From assembly GCF_003986955.1 (NCBI RefSeq), contig NZ_PIPN01000005.1:62001-126000 (forward strand): a stretch of 64,000 bases of DNA. The letters run 5' to 3'. Source of the DNA: Aliidiomarina sedimenti. GTDB taxonomy: Bacteria; Pseudomonadota; Gammaproteobacteria; Enterobacterales; Alteromonadaceae. This document shows positions 29,628 to 38,831 of this stretch, one piece after another; the first letter of the stretch is position 1, and every line of letters starts with the position of its first letter. Position numbers and translations under genes: made by a program. Under the pieces are notes generated by a model that searched no databases, was not told the DNA's origin, and saw nothing but the letters and a program-made list of their open reading frames with translations.

Positions 29628-32600
29628 TCGTGCTGTCCTCCATGTTGATGGCCATGAGCAAAGGTTTCTGACCAAACATCGTACTCACTGTCACAATGCC
29701 AGGTTGGCTGTTCTGTCTTATAGCCATTGCTGGCTCCGCGGCTGGCGTTGCTGCCTTCGGCGAGGATCTGCTGAATCAATGCTTGCTGTTCCTGTTGAAT
29801 CAGCTCACGGCGCTCAAGATCCGCCTCACGGTCAAAGAACTTATGACCTTCAATCCAGGTTTGCTGAACCTGAGCATACGCTGACAGCGGATGATTGTTC
29901 CAGAGTACGAAATCGGCATGCTTACCTTCTTCAAGACTCCCGACCAGACTGTCAATTTCCAGCTGCATGGCCGGATACAGCGTAATCATACGCAGGGCTT
30001 CCTGTTCATCCATGCCACAGTAGCGCACTGATTTCGCGGCTTCGATATTCATTCGGCGCTGCAAATCGTTGCTATCTGAGTTAAGGCTGGTCAGCACGCC
30101 TTGTTCCATCATCTCACAGGCGTTGAAAGGAATAGCGTCAAAGGCTTCAACTTTGAATGCCCACCAGTCGGCAAAAGTCGATGCGCGGGCACCATGTTCA
30201 GCCATTTCCGAGGCGACTTTATAGCCCTCCAGAATATGGGTAAAGGTATGAATGCTAAAGCCCAGCTCATCGGCGGTTTCCATCAGTGCTAAGACCTCAG
30301 AAGCGATATAGGAATGAGCGTGAATATGACGTTCCTCGCGCAGAATTTCCAATAACGCGTCTAAGCGATAGTTACGACGCGGTGGTGCCGTTCGTGAACG
30401 CTCACGTCGGCTCATATCGTTGTAGGCTTGCTGCGTCTGCTCGTATTCAGCAGCAGTGCGGAAGAAATCGTGGATAACTGCGACAACACCCATACGGGTT
30501 TGCGGGTAACGGTGATTATTAATCCCCCAGTTACTCTGTTTCACGTTTTCGCCGAGCGCCATCTTAATGGTTGGCGGCGCTTCACTGAACTTAAGTCCTT
30601 CTGCATTCGCTCCCCAGCGCAGCTTAATCGTCTGGCCCTGGCCGCCAATGGGGTTGGCCGAGCCATGCAATAAATGCGCGACCGTGGTGCCACCAGCTAA
30701 AGAACGGTAGATATGAACATCATCCGGATTTACCACATCACCGATGCGAACTTCAGAGGTGACTGCTTCAGTGCCTTCATTGACGCCGCGATCAATGGCG
30801 ATATGGGAATGTTCATCGACAATACCAGGCGTAACATGCATACCAGTCCCATCGATTTCCAGGTAACCTCGAGGGGTTGGTAAATTCTGCCCGACGCTGT
30901 AGATGCGTCCGTCACGTACCACCATGTCCGCGTTTTCCAGAACACCGGCATCTGCAGACGTCCAGATAGTGGCATTTTTAATGATCAGGTTCTGTTGTTC
31001 CGGCAGTTCATCGACCCCTAAGCCAATATTCGGCAAGGTCAGCTGGCTACGGTACTCTGGTGAGCCAGCCTGTCGAGGTGATGTCTGCTCCTCGTCAGGA
31101 TCGCCCTGGCGCTCGGCGACCACAGCATGGTCCTGACCCGTTGCATCGGTGTAACTACCGGATAACTGATCACGGTTGCTGGCACTTAACGAAAAACGGT
31201 ACACACCATTGCCACCAAACGCTTGCATGTCCACCACAAAGTTGAGCTGATGCGCCTCGGCCACTACATGAGTGACGTCAGCCTGCTGGTCATCAACACC
31301 TAGTGTGCCTTTCACATCACCTTGTTGTTGCAAGGTCAGTGTATAGCTTTGCCCTTCAACGTTAATGCTGAACTCGCCGGCAAAGCGGGTTGGGTGCATT
31401 GGTTTCAGCGCGTGTTCCTGGCCCTGAGTCCACACCGAAACAATTTCACCGTCGCTAAACAGGTCACCGCGACTGACCACAAAGTCGGCCATATAGCCAG
31501 GTGCCAGGCGGCCAGCCTTGTCTTCCACACCAGCAATACGTGCAGCCGACGTGGTTAAAGCGGCCAGCGCCGTGTCAGGTTGCAACCCATGATCGATGGC
31601 TTGCCGCACATTGCTCAGAAAATCACTACGGTTTTCAAGCCCGTGCAAGGTGAACGCAAAGTCGACTCCAGCGTTGGCCATTGCAGCCGCATTGCCGGGA
31701 GCGCGTTCCCAATGCCGCAAGTCCGCAACCGACACATCCAGCTCAGCATACTGAGCACTTACATCAGGTGCCGCCGGGTAATTCAATGGCAGAATCAACG
31801 ACGAACCGGTGGCCGCAATATCCGCTAAGCGCGCATATTCAAAGCCCGACCCAACATAGCTGACCGGGACATCGAACTCGCTGAATACCTGGTGCGCACG
31901 CGCAATATCGAGCTCTTCGGTGGTTTCAAAAATAACCCCCTGCTCAGACACATTACTCAGCGCAGCAAGTGCCGCATTGTATTCGAGTACACCACCGCCA
32001 CTCAGAGTCCGGCCCTGAGCCTGCGCGTACCACTGGGCGTCAGACAGGGTCTGGCGAATTAACGCAACACTGCCCATCAACGAGGCCGGATACTGCTGTG
32101 TCGAGCTGCCTTTATCAAACGAGCTAAAATGGCGGGTGACAGGCTGGTATACCACCTGGTTTGGAATGTCATCGGCAAGCGAAACAGTGGTGCCCTGGCC
32201 GCGGAAAATGCCATCCATACGAACGCTCTGAATCGCCGTGAAACCTAATTCACGATAATCATCTGCCTGCTCTGAGTCGGTTGAAAACCCATCCACCCAG
32301 CGCAGTTGAGCATGAATCGCATCATTTGCCGCATTGCCACCAGTGCGTTGGTTGTCGTACTGGGCTGGCTCGCTACGCGTATAGCGTTGCGCGGCCTCAG
32401 CTTCGGTCACCCCGTAATTGCTATAAGGGTCAATAAAGCCCGGGTAAATGGTATAACCGGTTGCATCGATAACCCGCGCCCCCTGAGGCGCCCGGTTGTT
32501 ACGCTGAACCGCAGAAATTTTTCCGTTTTCGATCACCAGCGTAGCATTGTCTAACTGCTCACCAGGTTCGGTCACGATGGTTGCGTTTTGCAATGCAACT

Positions 32601-32719
32601 AAAGTGGGACTGTTGTCGTGGAGGCCGCGAACTGGTGTAGTATTGCCAGCTGACGCTGTCACCACCACAGTTCCCAACGCTGCCAGCAAACAACTTGCCA
32701 GACGCCCTTTCCCCTTCAT
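29624..32719 (-). CDS. Secreted tandem amidohydrolase: degenerate N-terminal and intact C-terminal domain
   Basis: A 1031-residue exported protein with a signal peptide ending near TASAGN. The N-terminal amidohydrolase-like domain (about 40-445) has FIDPYSNYG where HxH should be. A middle beta-rich region (about 450-560) contains GTLGVDDQQ and GVYRFSLSAS. The C-terminal amidohydrolase domain (about 590-980) has an intact site: DEHSHI, HIHAHSYIA, HTFTHILEG and the catalytic Asp region TSLNSDSND. It likely hydrolyses imino- or dipeptides or cyclic amides outside the cytoplasm, like imidazolonepropionase-related enzymes; the substrate is unknown. It ends in a His-rich tail (HGHQHGGQHE). Confidence 0.85.
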   Translation of the reverse strand: MKGKGRLASCLLAALGTVVVTASAGNTTPVRGLHDNSPTLVALQNATIVTEPGEQLDNATLVIENGKISAVQRNNRAPQGARVIDATGYTIYPGFIDPYSNYGVTEAEAAQRYTRSEPAQYDNQRTGGNAANDAIHAQLRWVDGFSTDSEQADDYRELGFTAIQSVRMDGIFRGQGTTVSLADDIPNQVVYQPVTRHFSSFDKGSSTQQYPASLMGSVALIRQTLSDAQWYAQAQGRTLSGGGVLEYNAALAALSNVSEQGVIFETTEELDIARAHQVFSEFDVPVSYVGSGFEYARLADIAATGSSLILPLNYPAAPDVSAQYAELDVSVADLRHWERAPGNAAAMANAGVDFAFTLHGLENRSDFLSNVRQAIDHGLQPDTALAALTTSAARIAGVEDKAGRLAPGYMADFVVSRGDLFSDGEIVSVWTQGQEHALKPMHPTRFAGEFSINVEGQSYTLTLQQQGDVKGTLGVDDQQADVTHVVAEAHQLNFVVDMQAFGGNGVYRFSLSASNRDQLSGSYTDATGQDHAVVAERQGDPDEEQTSPRQAGSPEYRSQLTLPNIGLGVDELPEQQNLIIKNATIWTSADAGVLENADMVVRDGRIYSVGQNLPTPRGYLEIDGTGMHVTPGIVDEHSHIAIDRGVNEGTEAVTSEVRIGDVVNPDDVHIYRSLAGGTTVAHLLHGSANPIGGQGQTIKLRWGANAEGLKFSEAPPTIKMALGENVKQSNWGINNHRYPQTRMGVVAVIHDFFRTAAEYEQTQQAYNDMSRRERSRTAPPRRNYRLDALLEILREERHIHAHSYIASEVLALMETADELGFSIHTFTHILEGYKVASEMAEHGARASTFADWWAFKVEAFDAIPFNACEMMEQGVLTSLNSDSNDLQRRMNIEAAKSVRYCGMDEQEALRMITLYPAMQLEIDSLVGSLEEGKHADFVLWNNHPLSAYAQVQQTWIEGHKFFDREADLERRELIQQEQQALIQQILAEGSNASRGASNGYKTEQPTWHCDSEYDVWSETFAHGHQHGGQHE

Positions 32720-32913
32720 GTGGATCCCCTATATTCTAATTTACTTATATTTTGTGTATGTTCAGGCCAGTAGGCATTAAAACCGACTGAACCGGGAAGC
32801 ACAAGAGAACCGTCCGCTTAGCAAGTTAAATCCACAGCTTTGCTCGACAAACCGCGATAAATCTCTAAACTAAAATAAATTTCAACCTTTACAAATAATT
32901 AAAGGATGCTCTC

Positions 32914-33384
32914 ATGCACACAACTATGCTCCGCTCGCTTAGCCTGCTCACTCTGTTGGGCATTAGCTCGCTCAGCTTTTGCGCCCATTCCTCTGCCTTT
33001 ACCGAAGCAGAGGAAGCCGTCGAATACCGCCAGTCAGCACTCCAGCTGATGCGTGAAAACTTCTCCGTCATGGCCGACATGGTTCGGGGTGACATTGACT
33101 ACGACGCAGCCACCTTTGAAACCCGCGCGGAGGCTTTTTATCATGCCAGCCACTTACCCTGGGATGGGTTCCGTGACGCAGGGGAAAATTTTCGCGGTGA
33201 TGGCGATGCTCTGCCCGCCGTATGGGAAAACTGGGATGATTTCAGTCAGCGCATTGAGCAACTTAAAAGCGATGCCAAAGCATTAAGTGAGGCATCCGCC
33301 AGTCACGACATGAGTACCATTCGTAGCTCCTTTATGAGCACTGCACGCAACTGTCAGCAATGCCATGACCGCTATCGCGAGTAA
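32914..33384 (+). CDS. Cytochrome c-prime
   Basis: A 156-residue periplasmic four-helix-bundle c-type cytochrome. It has a signal peptide (cleavage near AHS-SA) and the C-terminal haem-binding motif CQQCH (residues 147-151) typical of class II cytochromes c. AAAGGATG lies upstream of the ATG. Such proteins bind NO or act as electron carriers. It is followed 15 bp later by a b-type membrane cytochrome, the usual companion, so the pair may form a small redox unit. Confidence 0.94.
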   Translation: MHTTMLRSLSLLTLLGISSLSFCAHSSAFTEAEEAVEYRQSALQLMRENFSVMADMVRGDIDYDAATFETRAEAFYHASHLPWDGFRDAGENFRGDGDALPAVWENWDDFSQRIEQLKSDAKALSEASASHDMSTIRSSFMSTARNCQQCHDRYRE

Positions 33385-33399
33385 CCAGGACGACTAGCA

Positions 33400-34047
33400 A
33401 TGACCCACTTAGTTCGCGTCTGGGACAGTTTCGTCCGCGCCTTTCACTGGATACTGGTGCTATTACTGCTTGGCCTGTGGTTTACCGGCGGTAAAATCGA
33501 TTACATCGACATACACGTCAAGCTGGGGCTGTTCACTCTGGCGCTTCTTATTAGCCGCCTGATGTGGGGAGTCGTCGGCAGTGACAGTGCCCGTTTCGCC
33601 GATTTCGTGCGCGGACCGGTACGCGCGTTGCGCTTTCTGCGCGACGAAATACGCGGCAGAAACCCAGAGCTTGCCGGCCACAACCCGGCCGGTGGCTACA
33701 TGATCCTGCTGCTATTGGCGCTGGTTCTGGCACAGGCAGTAAGTGGGCTGTTTACCAATGATGATCTGTTCTTCATGGGTCCACTGGCGAACTGGGTCGA
33801 GTATGACACTCAGCGCCTTCTAACCCGCTTTCACGGGGCTAATTTTAACTGGATCCTGATTGCTACCGCAGTTCATATTATTGCGATATTTATTTATATG
33901 GCGCGCAATAAAGATCTGATTACGCCCATGTTCAGTGGGAACAAAAAGCTAAGCAAGGACACCGCAAAACCCCGTATCATCAACGGGGGCATTGGCTTTG
34001 CCATTTTTATTGGCAACCTGGTCTGGGTATTTTGGTGGCTTGGTTAG
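33400..34047 (+). CDS. Cytochrome b561-type membrane protein
   Basis: A 215-residue protein with four to five transmembrane helices and histidines placed for two b haems: RAFHWILVLLLLG in helix 1, DIHVKLGLFTLALL in helix 2 and ATAVHIIAIFIYM in helix 4. It belongs to the small cytochrome b/b6-NiFe-hydrogenase-like family that pairs with soluble c cytochromes. AGGA lies 9 bases before the ATG. It is in an apparent operon with cytochrome c-prime. Likely passes electrons from quinol to the c-type partner (inference). Confidence 0.92.
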   Translation: MTHLVRVWDSFVRAFHWILVLLLLGLWFTGGKIDYIDIHVKLGLFTLALLISRLMWGVVGSDSARFADFVRGPVRALRFLRDEIRGRNPELAGHNPAGGYMILLLLALVLAQAVSGLFTNDDLFFMGPLANWVEYDTQRLLTRFHGANFNWILIATAVHIIAIFIYMARNKDLITPMFSGNKKLSKDTAKPRIINGGIGFAIFIGNLVWVFWWLG

Positions 34048-34090
34048 CATGCTACACTAGCCGTTCACTTATACGACGAGCAAGGTTGTT

Positions 34091-34456
34091 ATGCACACAG
34101 TGTTGATTGCCGATGATGATTTCATCAGCCTTGAAGTGCTCAAAGCGATGCTGGATGAGTATCCACTGGATTTACTGGTCGCCAACAATGGCGAAGAAGC
34201 CCTTAAGCTGGCCCGGGAAGGTGAACCCGAGCTGCTTATTCTTGATTACGACATGCCAGATATGACGGGCGCCGAGGTTTGCCGGGCATTGCGCGAAGAC
34301 GCACAATTCAGCGATCTCCCCATTATTGCCTTAACCGGGCATCAAAGTGTCTCAGAACTGAATGCATGCCGCATGGCTGGCATGAACGAAACATTGCACA
34401 AGCCTGTTTCACCGGACAGCCTGCACGTGATTATGCAGCATTATCTGAGTTTGTAA
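34091..34456 (+). CDS. Stand-alone receiver-domain response regulator
   Basis: A 121-residue CheY-like protein consisting only of a receiver. All key residues are present: the acid pocket IADDD (8-10), the acceptor D52 in LLILDYDMPDMTG, the Thr in IIALTGH and the Lys in LHKPVSP. No output domain, so it must act by protein contact. It follows the cytochrome genes by 43 bp and may share their transcript. No cognate kinase is adjacent; the orphan kinase at 23.5 kb is one possibility. Confidence 0.9.
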   Translation: MHTVLIADDDFISLEVLKAMLDEYPLDLLVANNGEEALKLAREGEPELLILDYDMPDMTGAEVCRALREDAQFSDLPIIALTGHQSVSELNACRMAGMNETLHKPVSPDSLHVIMQHYLSL

Positions 34457-34492
34457 GGTAGCAGGCGGATTGAGATCGGACTGAAGCCACCT

Positions 34493-35620
34493 TCAACGTG
34501 CTTTTGCATCATCCGCCTGTTGCAATAAAGCGCTCGACTCGGCCAGAAATGCCTCCGCATCCTCGCCAAACCAGTCGGCTACTTTATTAAACTCGGCAAT
34601 AAAACTGTCCCGGCCGCCCTGTTCCAGCGCTTCCAGTAAATTCGCGAAGCGTTGCAGGTAGCGCCGGATCATGGCGAAATTCTGCGGAGCGTCGAGAATA
34701 ATATCGGCATACAAAGCCGGAGACTGAGCAAACAGCCGCCCGACCATCATCAGTTCGAGACGGTAAATCGGCGAACTCAGGGTTTTTAACTGGTTCAGGC
34801 TGGCATCCTCCTCCATCAGATGAACACCATACGCGAACGTACTCATGTGACGCATGACCTGAATCAGGCTCATGCTTTCGTCGTGAGATGTTGCATCCAG
34901 CCACTCAATATGTGCGCCCCAGGTCTGCAACTGGGTAATTAACCAGCTATAAGTTTCAGCTTGGCGCCCTGCGGTGGCTACAATCAACTGCTTTGCCATG
35001 CTCGATACATTGGGCCCGAACATCGGGTGCAGGCCAACCACGGGCCCCTGGTGAGCCGCCAGCATCGCTTGCAGTGGTCGTGACTTCACTGAGGTTAAAT
35101 CCGCCAGCACGCAATCCTGAGGCAAGTTGGTTAAGCCACTAATCACCGCTTCGGTACTGGCAATAGGCACGCTCACAAGAACCAGTGCCGCATCTGCAAC
35201 CGCGTCTGGTAATGTCTCTGCGTTGTCGGTATCAATCACATGCACCGGGTACCCAGATAATTCAAACCAGTGGGCAAACAGAGAGCCAAGCTGGCCGCGA
35301 CCACCAATGACCACTACAGCGCGATCATCCTCTCGTGCTTTTTTAAAACCGCGACCTTTCTGGCTCAGGTAAGACTCGCGCATCACCCGTCGTAAGACGT
35401 CTTCAGCTAACTGGGGGTTAATTCCCTGCTGACGTGCTTCTTCACGTCTGGCGGCGAGCAATACCCGTTCCCGTTCAGGCACATAAAGCGGTTGGCCTAA
35501 CTGGGATTTAATCTCGCCGATTTCGCCGGTGACCTGTAAACGCTGGGCGAGCAAGCGAACCAGTTCGCTATCAATTGAATCAATCCGGGCACGCAATGCA
35601 TCCAGGGAAGGTTTTGCCAT
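34493..35620 (-). CDS. tyrA: Bifunctional chorismate mutase / prephenate dehydrogenase
   Basis: Makes prephenate from chorismate, then 4-hydroxyphenylpyruvate, committing to tyrosine. The 375-residue protein has an AroQ-type mutase domain (about 1-90: [33 protein letters not shown]). The NAD-binding dehydrogenase starts at [14 protein letters not shown] (about 103) and includes [10 protein letters not shown] and a distal helical region with [13 protein letters not shown]. No attenuator or TyrR box is obvious upstream. It converges with the receiver gene. Confidence 0.96.
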   Translation of the reverse strand: MAKPSLDALRARIDSIDSELVRLLAQRLQVTGEIGEIKSQLGQPLYVPERERVLLAARREEARQQGINPQLAEDVLRRVMRESYLSQKGRGFKKAREDDRAVVVIGGRGQLGSLFAHWFELSGYPVHVIDTDNAETLPDAVADAALVLVSVPIASTEAVISGLTNLPQDCVLADLTSVKSRPLQAMLAAHQGPVVGLHPMFGPNVSSMAKQLIVATAGRQAETYSWLITQLQTWGAHIEWLDATSHDESMSLIQVMRHMSTFAYGVHLMEEDASLNQLKTLSSPIYRLELMMVGRLFAQSPALYADIILDAPQNFAMIRRYLQRFANLLEALEQGGRDSFIAEFNKVADWFGEDAEAFLAESSALLQQADDAKAR

Positions 35621-35656
35621 GGTTACAATCTCTTTATTAAAGCAAAAGTTTAAACA

Positions 35657-36262
35657 CTAACTGCGTATACCGTTTTGCAACACCTGCCGCAGGACTCCAT
35701 AGGCCCATTGCAGTGACTGCATGGCATCACTACTACCGCCTTTGTCAGGGTGTTTATGGTGCACCTGCTGCCGATACAGACGCTTTAACTGACGTTCATT
35801 TTCCGGCATGGTCTGCACATCCATAATCATCATCGCCTGGCTGCGCTCGTCTGCGCTCACGCTCACCACATCATGGCTGAAGCGACGCCAGAATCCATCC
35901 AGCAATGCTTCCACGTCATCACCACTGGTTTCTTTCAGGTGGCTAATATCCAGATAGTACTCGGCTAAAGGGTCGGTCGACTGAAGTCCTTTATCATGTC
36001 CATCCGCTAAGGGCTGCAGTTCAATCGAAAGCGGCTCAATCCGCAAATCCGAGAAGCCCTCCCCCCGCCACTGTTCACGTAACAGGTAGAGGCAATGAAA
36101 GAGCAGAAAATGAGTCTGAAACAAGCTCAGACTTCCGCGCAGAGCACGCTCGCTCAGTAATTCATAGGGTTCATTCTGTAATATTCGTATCAGTTCAAAC
36201 TCACTCAAGGGTTGCACCTGAGTCAGTAAAATTTCACTGATAGCCTGTTTCATCGCTTGCAT
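35657..36262 (-). CDS. DnaJ-related protein with a C-terminal J-domain fragment
   Basis: A 201-residue protein of the DNA-J-related family found in Alteromonadales and Vibrionales. A long N-terminal domain (about 5-130), including ILLTQVQPLSEFELIRILQ, precedes a C-terminal J domain with the HPD tripeptide at 171-173 in VHHKHPDKGGS. It would stimulate the DnaK ATPase for an unknown client. Two starts are possible (ATG at 36262 or 36253); neither has a strong ribosome site. A terminator lies immediately upstream, so it has its own promoter or depends on readthrough. Confidence 0.82.
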   Translation of the reverse strand: MQAMKQAISEILLTQVQPLSEFELIRILQNEPYELLSERALRGSLSLFQTHFLLFHCLYLLREQWRGEGFSDLRIEPLSIELQPLADGHDKGLQSTDPLAEYYLDISHLKETSGDDVEALLDGFWRRFSHDVVSVSADERSQAMMIMDVQTMPENERQLKRLYRQQVHHKHPDKGGSSDAMQSLQWAYGVLRQVLQNGIRS

Positions 36263-36275
36263 CCATTCACCATAA

Positions 36276-36305
36276 CAAAAAGCTCTGCCGGAGCAGAGCT
36301 TTTTT
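36276..36305 (-). terminator. Rho-independent terminator after the sigma/anti-sigma/DUF4097 operon
   Basis: Stem GCTCTGC (36282-36288) with GCAGAGC (36293-36299) and loop CGGA, flanked by A- and T-tracts on both sides. On the minus strand a T-run follows. It sits between the DUF4097 stop and the DnaJ-related start, and the symmetry allows termination from either side. Confidence 0.85.
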
Positions 36306-36310
36306 CACCG

Positions 36311-37264
36311 CTATTCGCTGCGGGTCCTGAATTCAATGGTGCCACTGACAGATCTCACATCCACTCGCCCCTGCCCGTCGCCCAGGCTAAACCGTAAGTT
36401 GCGGGCTGGCCCATAAGTGGCTCGTTCAGCCTGGTCATCCGACAGATGATTGTTAATCTGACCGCCAGCACTGGTGTTGACACTGAAGCGGGCATCCGCC
36501 GTAGCGGGCAAGTTAAAGATAAGCCGACCGCTGACTGACTGAGCCTGCAGACGTGGGGACGATGCACCCAGTGTCACTTCGGCCCCACCACTCACCGTAT
36601 TCACATCAATCGCAGTGGCATCGGACAGATCAAGTCGCAGCCGACCACTGACCGTCGAAACTGAGACTTCCTCTGCCTGCGACTGCACCTCAATATTGCC
36701 GTTTACGGTTTGATACGCAACCCGTCCGCTTGAGTTGGTGTCCTCAATACCGCCATTCACCGTGCCCAGCTCAATACGTCCCTGATTGTTCTCGCTGCGG
36801 ATATTTCCATTGACTGTTTTCAGACTGACCTGACTACTCAGGTTTTCGCCATGCACCGCGCCGTTGACTGTACTCAGTGAACTGGCACCTTCAATACCCC
36901 GCGCGCGAACATTCGCATTCACGCCTTCAAAGCGGACATCAGCCTGCACAGGGACACGAATAGTTAATCGTGAGCCTGACTGCCGGCTGTCCGCCTGAAC
37001 CTGTTGTGGCATACGAACTTCAAAGCTGGTAAAGCCATCGTCAGACTCTAAGCTATAGCCCTCAGCCAGGCTATCAAGCTCACCCCTGACCTCAAAGGTA
37101 GCCTGATCATGGGCGATAATTTCAACTTCACCGCGCATATTCTTAATGTAAATTCGCTCGTTCGCACTGACCTCACGAGATTCATTGATAACCTCAGCGG
37201 CCATACTCACGCTGCTCAACAAGAGCATGATGCTTGCCAGTGCTACTGCTATATTTTTAGACAT
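36311..37264 (-). CDS. Secreted DUF4097-like beta-helix protein
   Basis: A 317-residue exported protein with a signal peptide (cleavage near SMA-AE). The body is made of ~19-residue strand-turn repeats built on the pattern S/T-V-N/S-G: LSTVNGAVHG, LKTVNGNIRS, LGTVNGGIED, YQTVNGNIEV, VSTVSGRLRL, VNTVSGGAEV and QSVSGRLIF. This is the DUF4097 adhesin-like right-handed beta fold. It is the third gene of an ECF sigma–anti-sigma operon and is probably the sensory or envelope-stress output of that system. It ends at a strong terminator. Confidence 0.85.
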   Translation of the reverse strand: MSKNIAVALASIMLLLSSVSMAAEVINESREVSANERIYIKNMRGEVEIIAHDQATFEVRGELDSLAEGYSLESDDGFTSFEVRMPQQVQADSRQSGSRLTIRVPVQADVRFEGVNANVRARGIEGASSLSTVNGAVHGENLSSQVSLKTVNGNIRSENNQGRIELGTVNGGIEDTNSSGRVAYQTVNGNIEVQSQAEEVSVSTVSGRLRLDLSDATAIDVNTVSGGAEVTLGASSPRLQAQSVSGRLIFNLPATADARFSVNTSAGGQINNHLSDDQAERATYGPARNLRFSLGDGQGRVDVRSVSGTIEFRTRSE

Positions 37265-37274
37265 GAATGTCTCC

Positions 37275-37790
37275 TTAGCTCAGCGTTGCTGAGTGGTAAC
37301 TGGATACGGCCTGTAACCAGGCCAGTTGTTGTTGGTACACATCCTGGAGTTGTTGCAGCAATCCCGGGTTGTGTGGTTGAAAACTAAGAGCAAAACGAAT
37401 CTCTGCCACTGCCGAACGAAACATCTCTAACTGATGCTCCACATCACCCCAGTTGCTGTCCGCGCTCTGCAGAACATGAATCCGCTCAGCGATAGCCGTT
37501 TCATAGGCAGTGATAACCTCGGCTTCTGCGGAGGCTTCCATTGCAATGCTTAAGTCTGGCTGCTGGTCCCCCGACGGCACATAAGTCACCACCAGTAAGA
37601 CACCAACCAGCAAAACACTGGCCACAGCACCCCAAACAAAAGCAAGCCTCCCCTGCGCAGGTTGGTGCGCTTGAGCTTGATCGAGTTCAGGCTCAAGTTG
37701 AGCCCACAAATCAGTTTGCGGGGTAATCTCCCGACTCAGGCGGGCGACCTGTTGATCCAAATATAGATCCGGGTCTTTTTCATGACTCAT
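37275..37790 (-). CDS. Putative anti-sigma factor, single-pass membrane protein
   Basis: A 171-residue protein with a cytoplasmic N-terminus (about 1-48, acidic), one transmembrane helix (about 49-70, LAFVWGAVASVLLVGVLLVV) and a ~100-residue periplasmic helical domain. Its start overlaps the sigma gene stop by 11 bases, so translation is coupled in the usual anti-sigma arrangement. It has no cysteines and no HxxxCxxC motif, so it is not a zinc-redox anti-sigma. The cognate signal is unknown. Function is assigned from position and topology. Confidence 0.75.
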   Translation of the reverse strand: MSHEKDPDLYLDQQVARLSREITPQTDLWAQLEPELDQAQAHQPAQGRLAFVWGAVASVLLVGVLLVVTYVPSGDQQPDLSIAMEASAEAEVITAYETAIAERIHVLQSADSNWGDVEHQLEMFRSAVAEIRFALSFQPHNPGLLQQLQDVYQQQLAWLQAVSSYHSATLS

Positions 37791-38295
37791 GAGATAACGC
37801 CTCCTTCAGCAACTGCCGCGCACGAAAATAATGAGATTTACTACTGCCTTCGGCGATGTGCAGTAACTCAGCAACTTCGCGATGGGTATGCCCTTCAATG
37901 GCAACTAACACAAATACCGCTTTTGCCTGCGCCGGTAAGCGCTGAATCGCTTGCTCGAGTTGATTGTCGAATGCGTCCTCCGCGGTGGCTTCGCTTTCAT
38001 GCTCATCGCCAACCTCGACCAGGCGTACCTGCTCCCGTCGCCACATATCAATCGCTGTGCGCTTAGCGATACTGTGCAGCCAGGTGGTAAACTGGCTGTT
38101 AAATGAGAATTCCGGTAACTGGCGCCATACTTTGATAAAAACCTCCTGAGTGGCCTCCTCCGCTCGCCCGCGGTCACTGCATAAGCGACGGCAAATGGCG
38201 TATACCCGGCCGACATAGCAGTCGTAAAGCTGACGAAACGCCGCTTTATCACCCGCCTGGGCCTGCTCAATTAAGCCTTTCTCAGAATTAGTCAT
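37780..38295 (-). CDS. ECF-type sigma-70 family factor
   Basis: A 171-residue extracytoplasmic-function sigma factor. Region 2 spans about 10-85 (YDCYVGRVYAICRRL, AEEATQEVFIKVWRQLPEF, FTTWLHSIAKRTAIDMWRR). A short acidic linker follows. Region 4 spans about 115-165 (LPAQAKAVFVLVAIEGHTHR, then EVAELLHIAEGSSKSHYFRA). It heads an operon with the putative anti-sigma and DUF4097 genes. Such operons are usually autoregulated, but I cannot identify the -35 sequence it recognises. Confidence 0.92.
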   Translation of the reverse strand: MTNSEKGLIEQAQAGDKAAFRQLYDCYVGRVYAICRRLCSDRGRAEEATQEVFIKVWRQLPEFSFNSQFTTWLHSIAKRTAIDMWRREQVRLVEVGDEHESEATAEDAFDNQLEQAIQRLPAQAKAVFVLVAIEGHTHREVAELLHIAEGSSKSHYFRARQLLKEALSHES

Positions 38296-38374
38296 AGTTG
38301 GTTAATTTATTGCTTTACCTGGTTAGTCGCAGGCGGAAGCAAAAAGGTTTAAACAGGCCTTATTATTTACCCAT

Positions 38375-38403
38375 AAAAAAAGCCCGCACAAAGCGGGCTT
38401 TTC
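38375..38403 (-). terminator. Rho-independent terminator of the rpsP–rimM–trmD–rplS operon
   Basis: Stem AGCCCGC (38381-38387) with GCGGGCT (38393-38399), 5-base loop. On the minus strand it is followed by seven T. It lies about 30 bp after the rplS stop. Confidence 0.88.
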
Positions 38404-38433
38404 TGCAAAACGTTAGCGGGTAAGCTACAAAGC

Positions 38434-38799
38434 TTACTTAGTCGCCAGCTTCTCGCGGATACGTGCAGACTTACCTGAACGCTCACGCAAGTAGTAAAGC
38501 TTAGCACGACGTACCGCACCACGACGCTTCACATTAATGCTATCAACTTGTGGGCTGTGCGTTTGGAACGTACGCTCAACACCTTCACCGTTAGACACTT
38601 TACGAACCGTGAATGCACTGTGCAGACCACGGTTACGCTTACGGATTACAACACCTTCAAAGGCCTGCAAACGCTCGCGTGTTCCTTCTTTAACCTTAAC
38701 ACTCACCACAACGGTGTCGCCCGGAGCAAATTCCGGTAAATCTTGCTTAAGCTGCTCGTCTTCAAGCTGCTTAATAATATTCTGATTAACTTTAGCCAT
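38434..38799 (-). CDS. rplS: 50S ribosomal protein L19
   Basis: Large-subunit protein at the 30S-50S interface. The 121-residue protein is the usual size, with [16 protein letters not shown] near residue 25, [15 protein letters not shown] and the basic C-terminus [20 protein letters not shown]. It is the last gene of the conserved rpsP–rimM–trmD–rplS operon, 32 bp after trmD, and is followed by a strong terminator. Confidence 0.98.
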   Translation of the reverse strand: MAKVNQNIIKQLEDEQLKQDLPEFAPGDTVVVSVKVKEGTRERLQAFEGVVIRKRNRGLHSAFTVRKVSNGEGVERTFQTHSPQVDSINVKRRGAVRRAKLYYLRERSGKSARIREKLATK

Positions 38800-38831
38800 G
38801 ATAATCTCTCTTCCTAGAATTACACTGCCCG

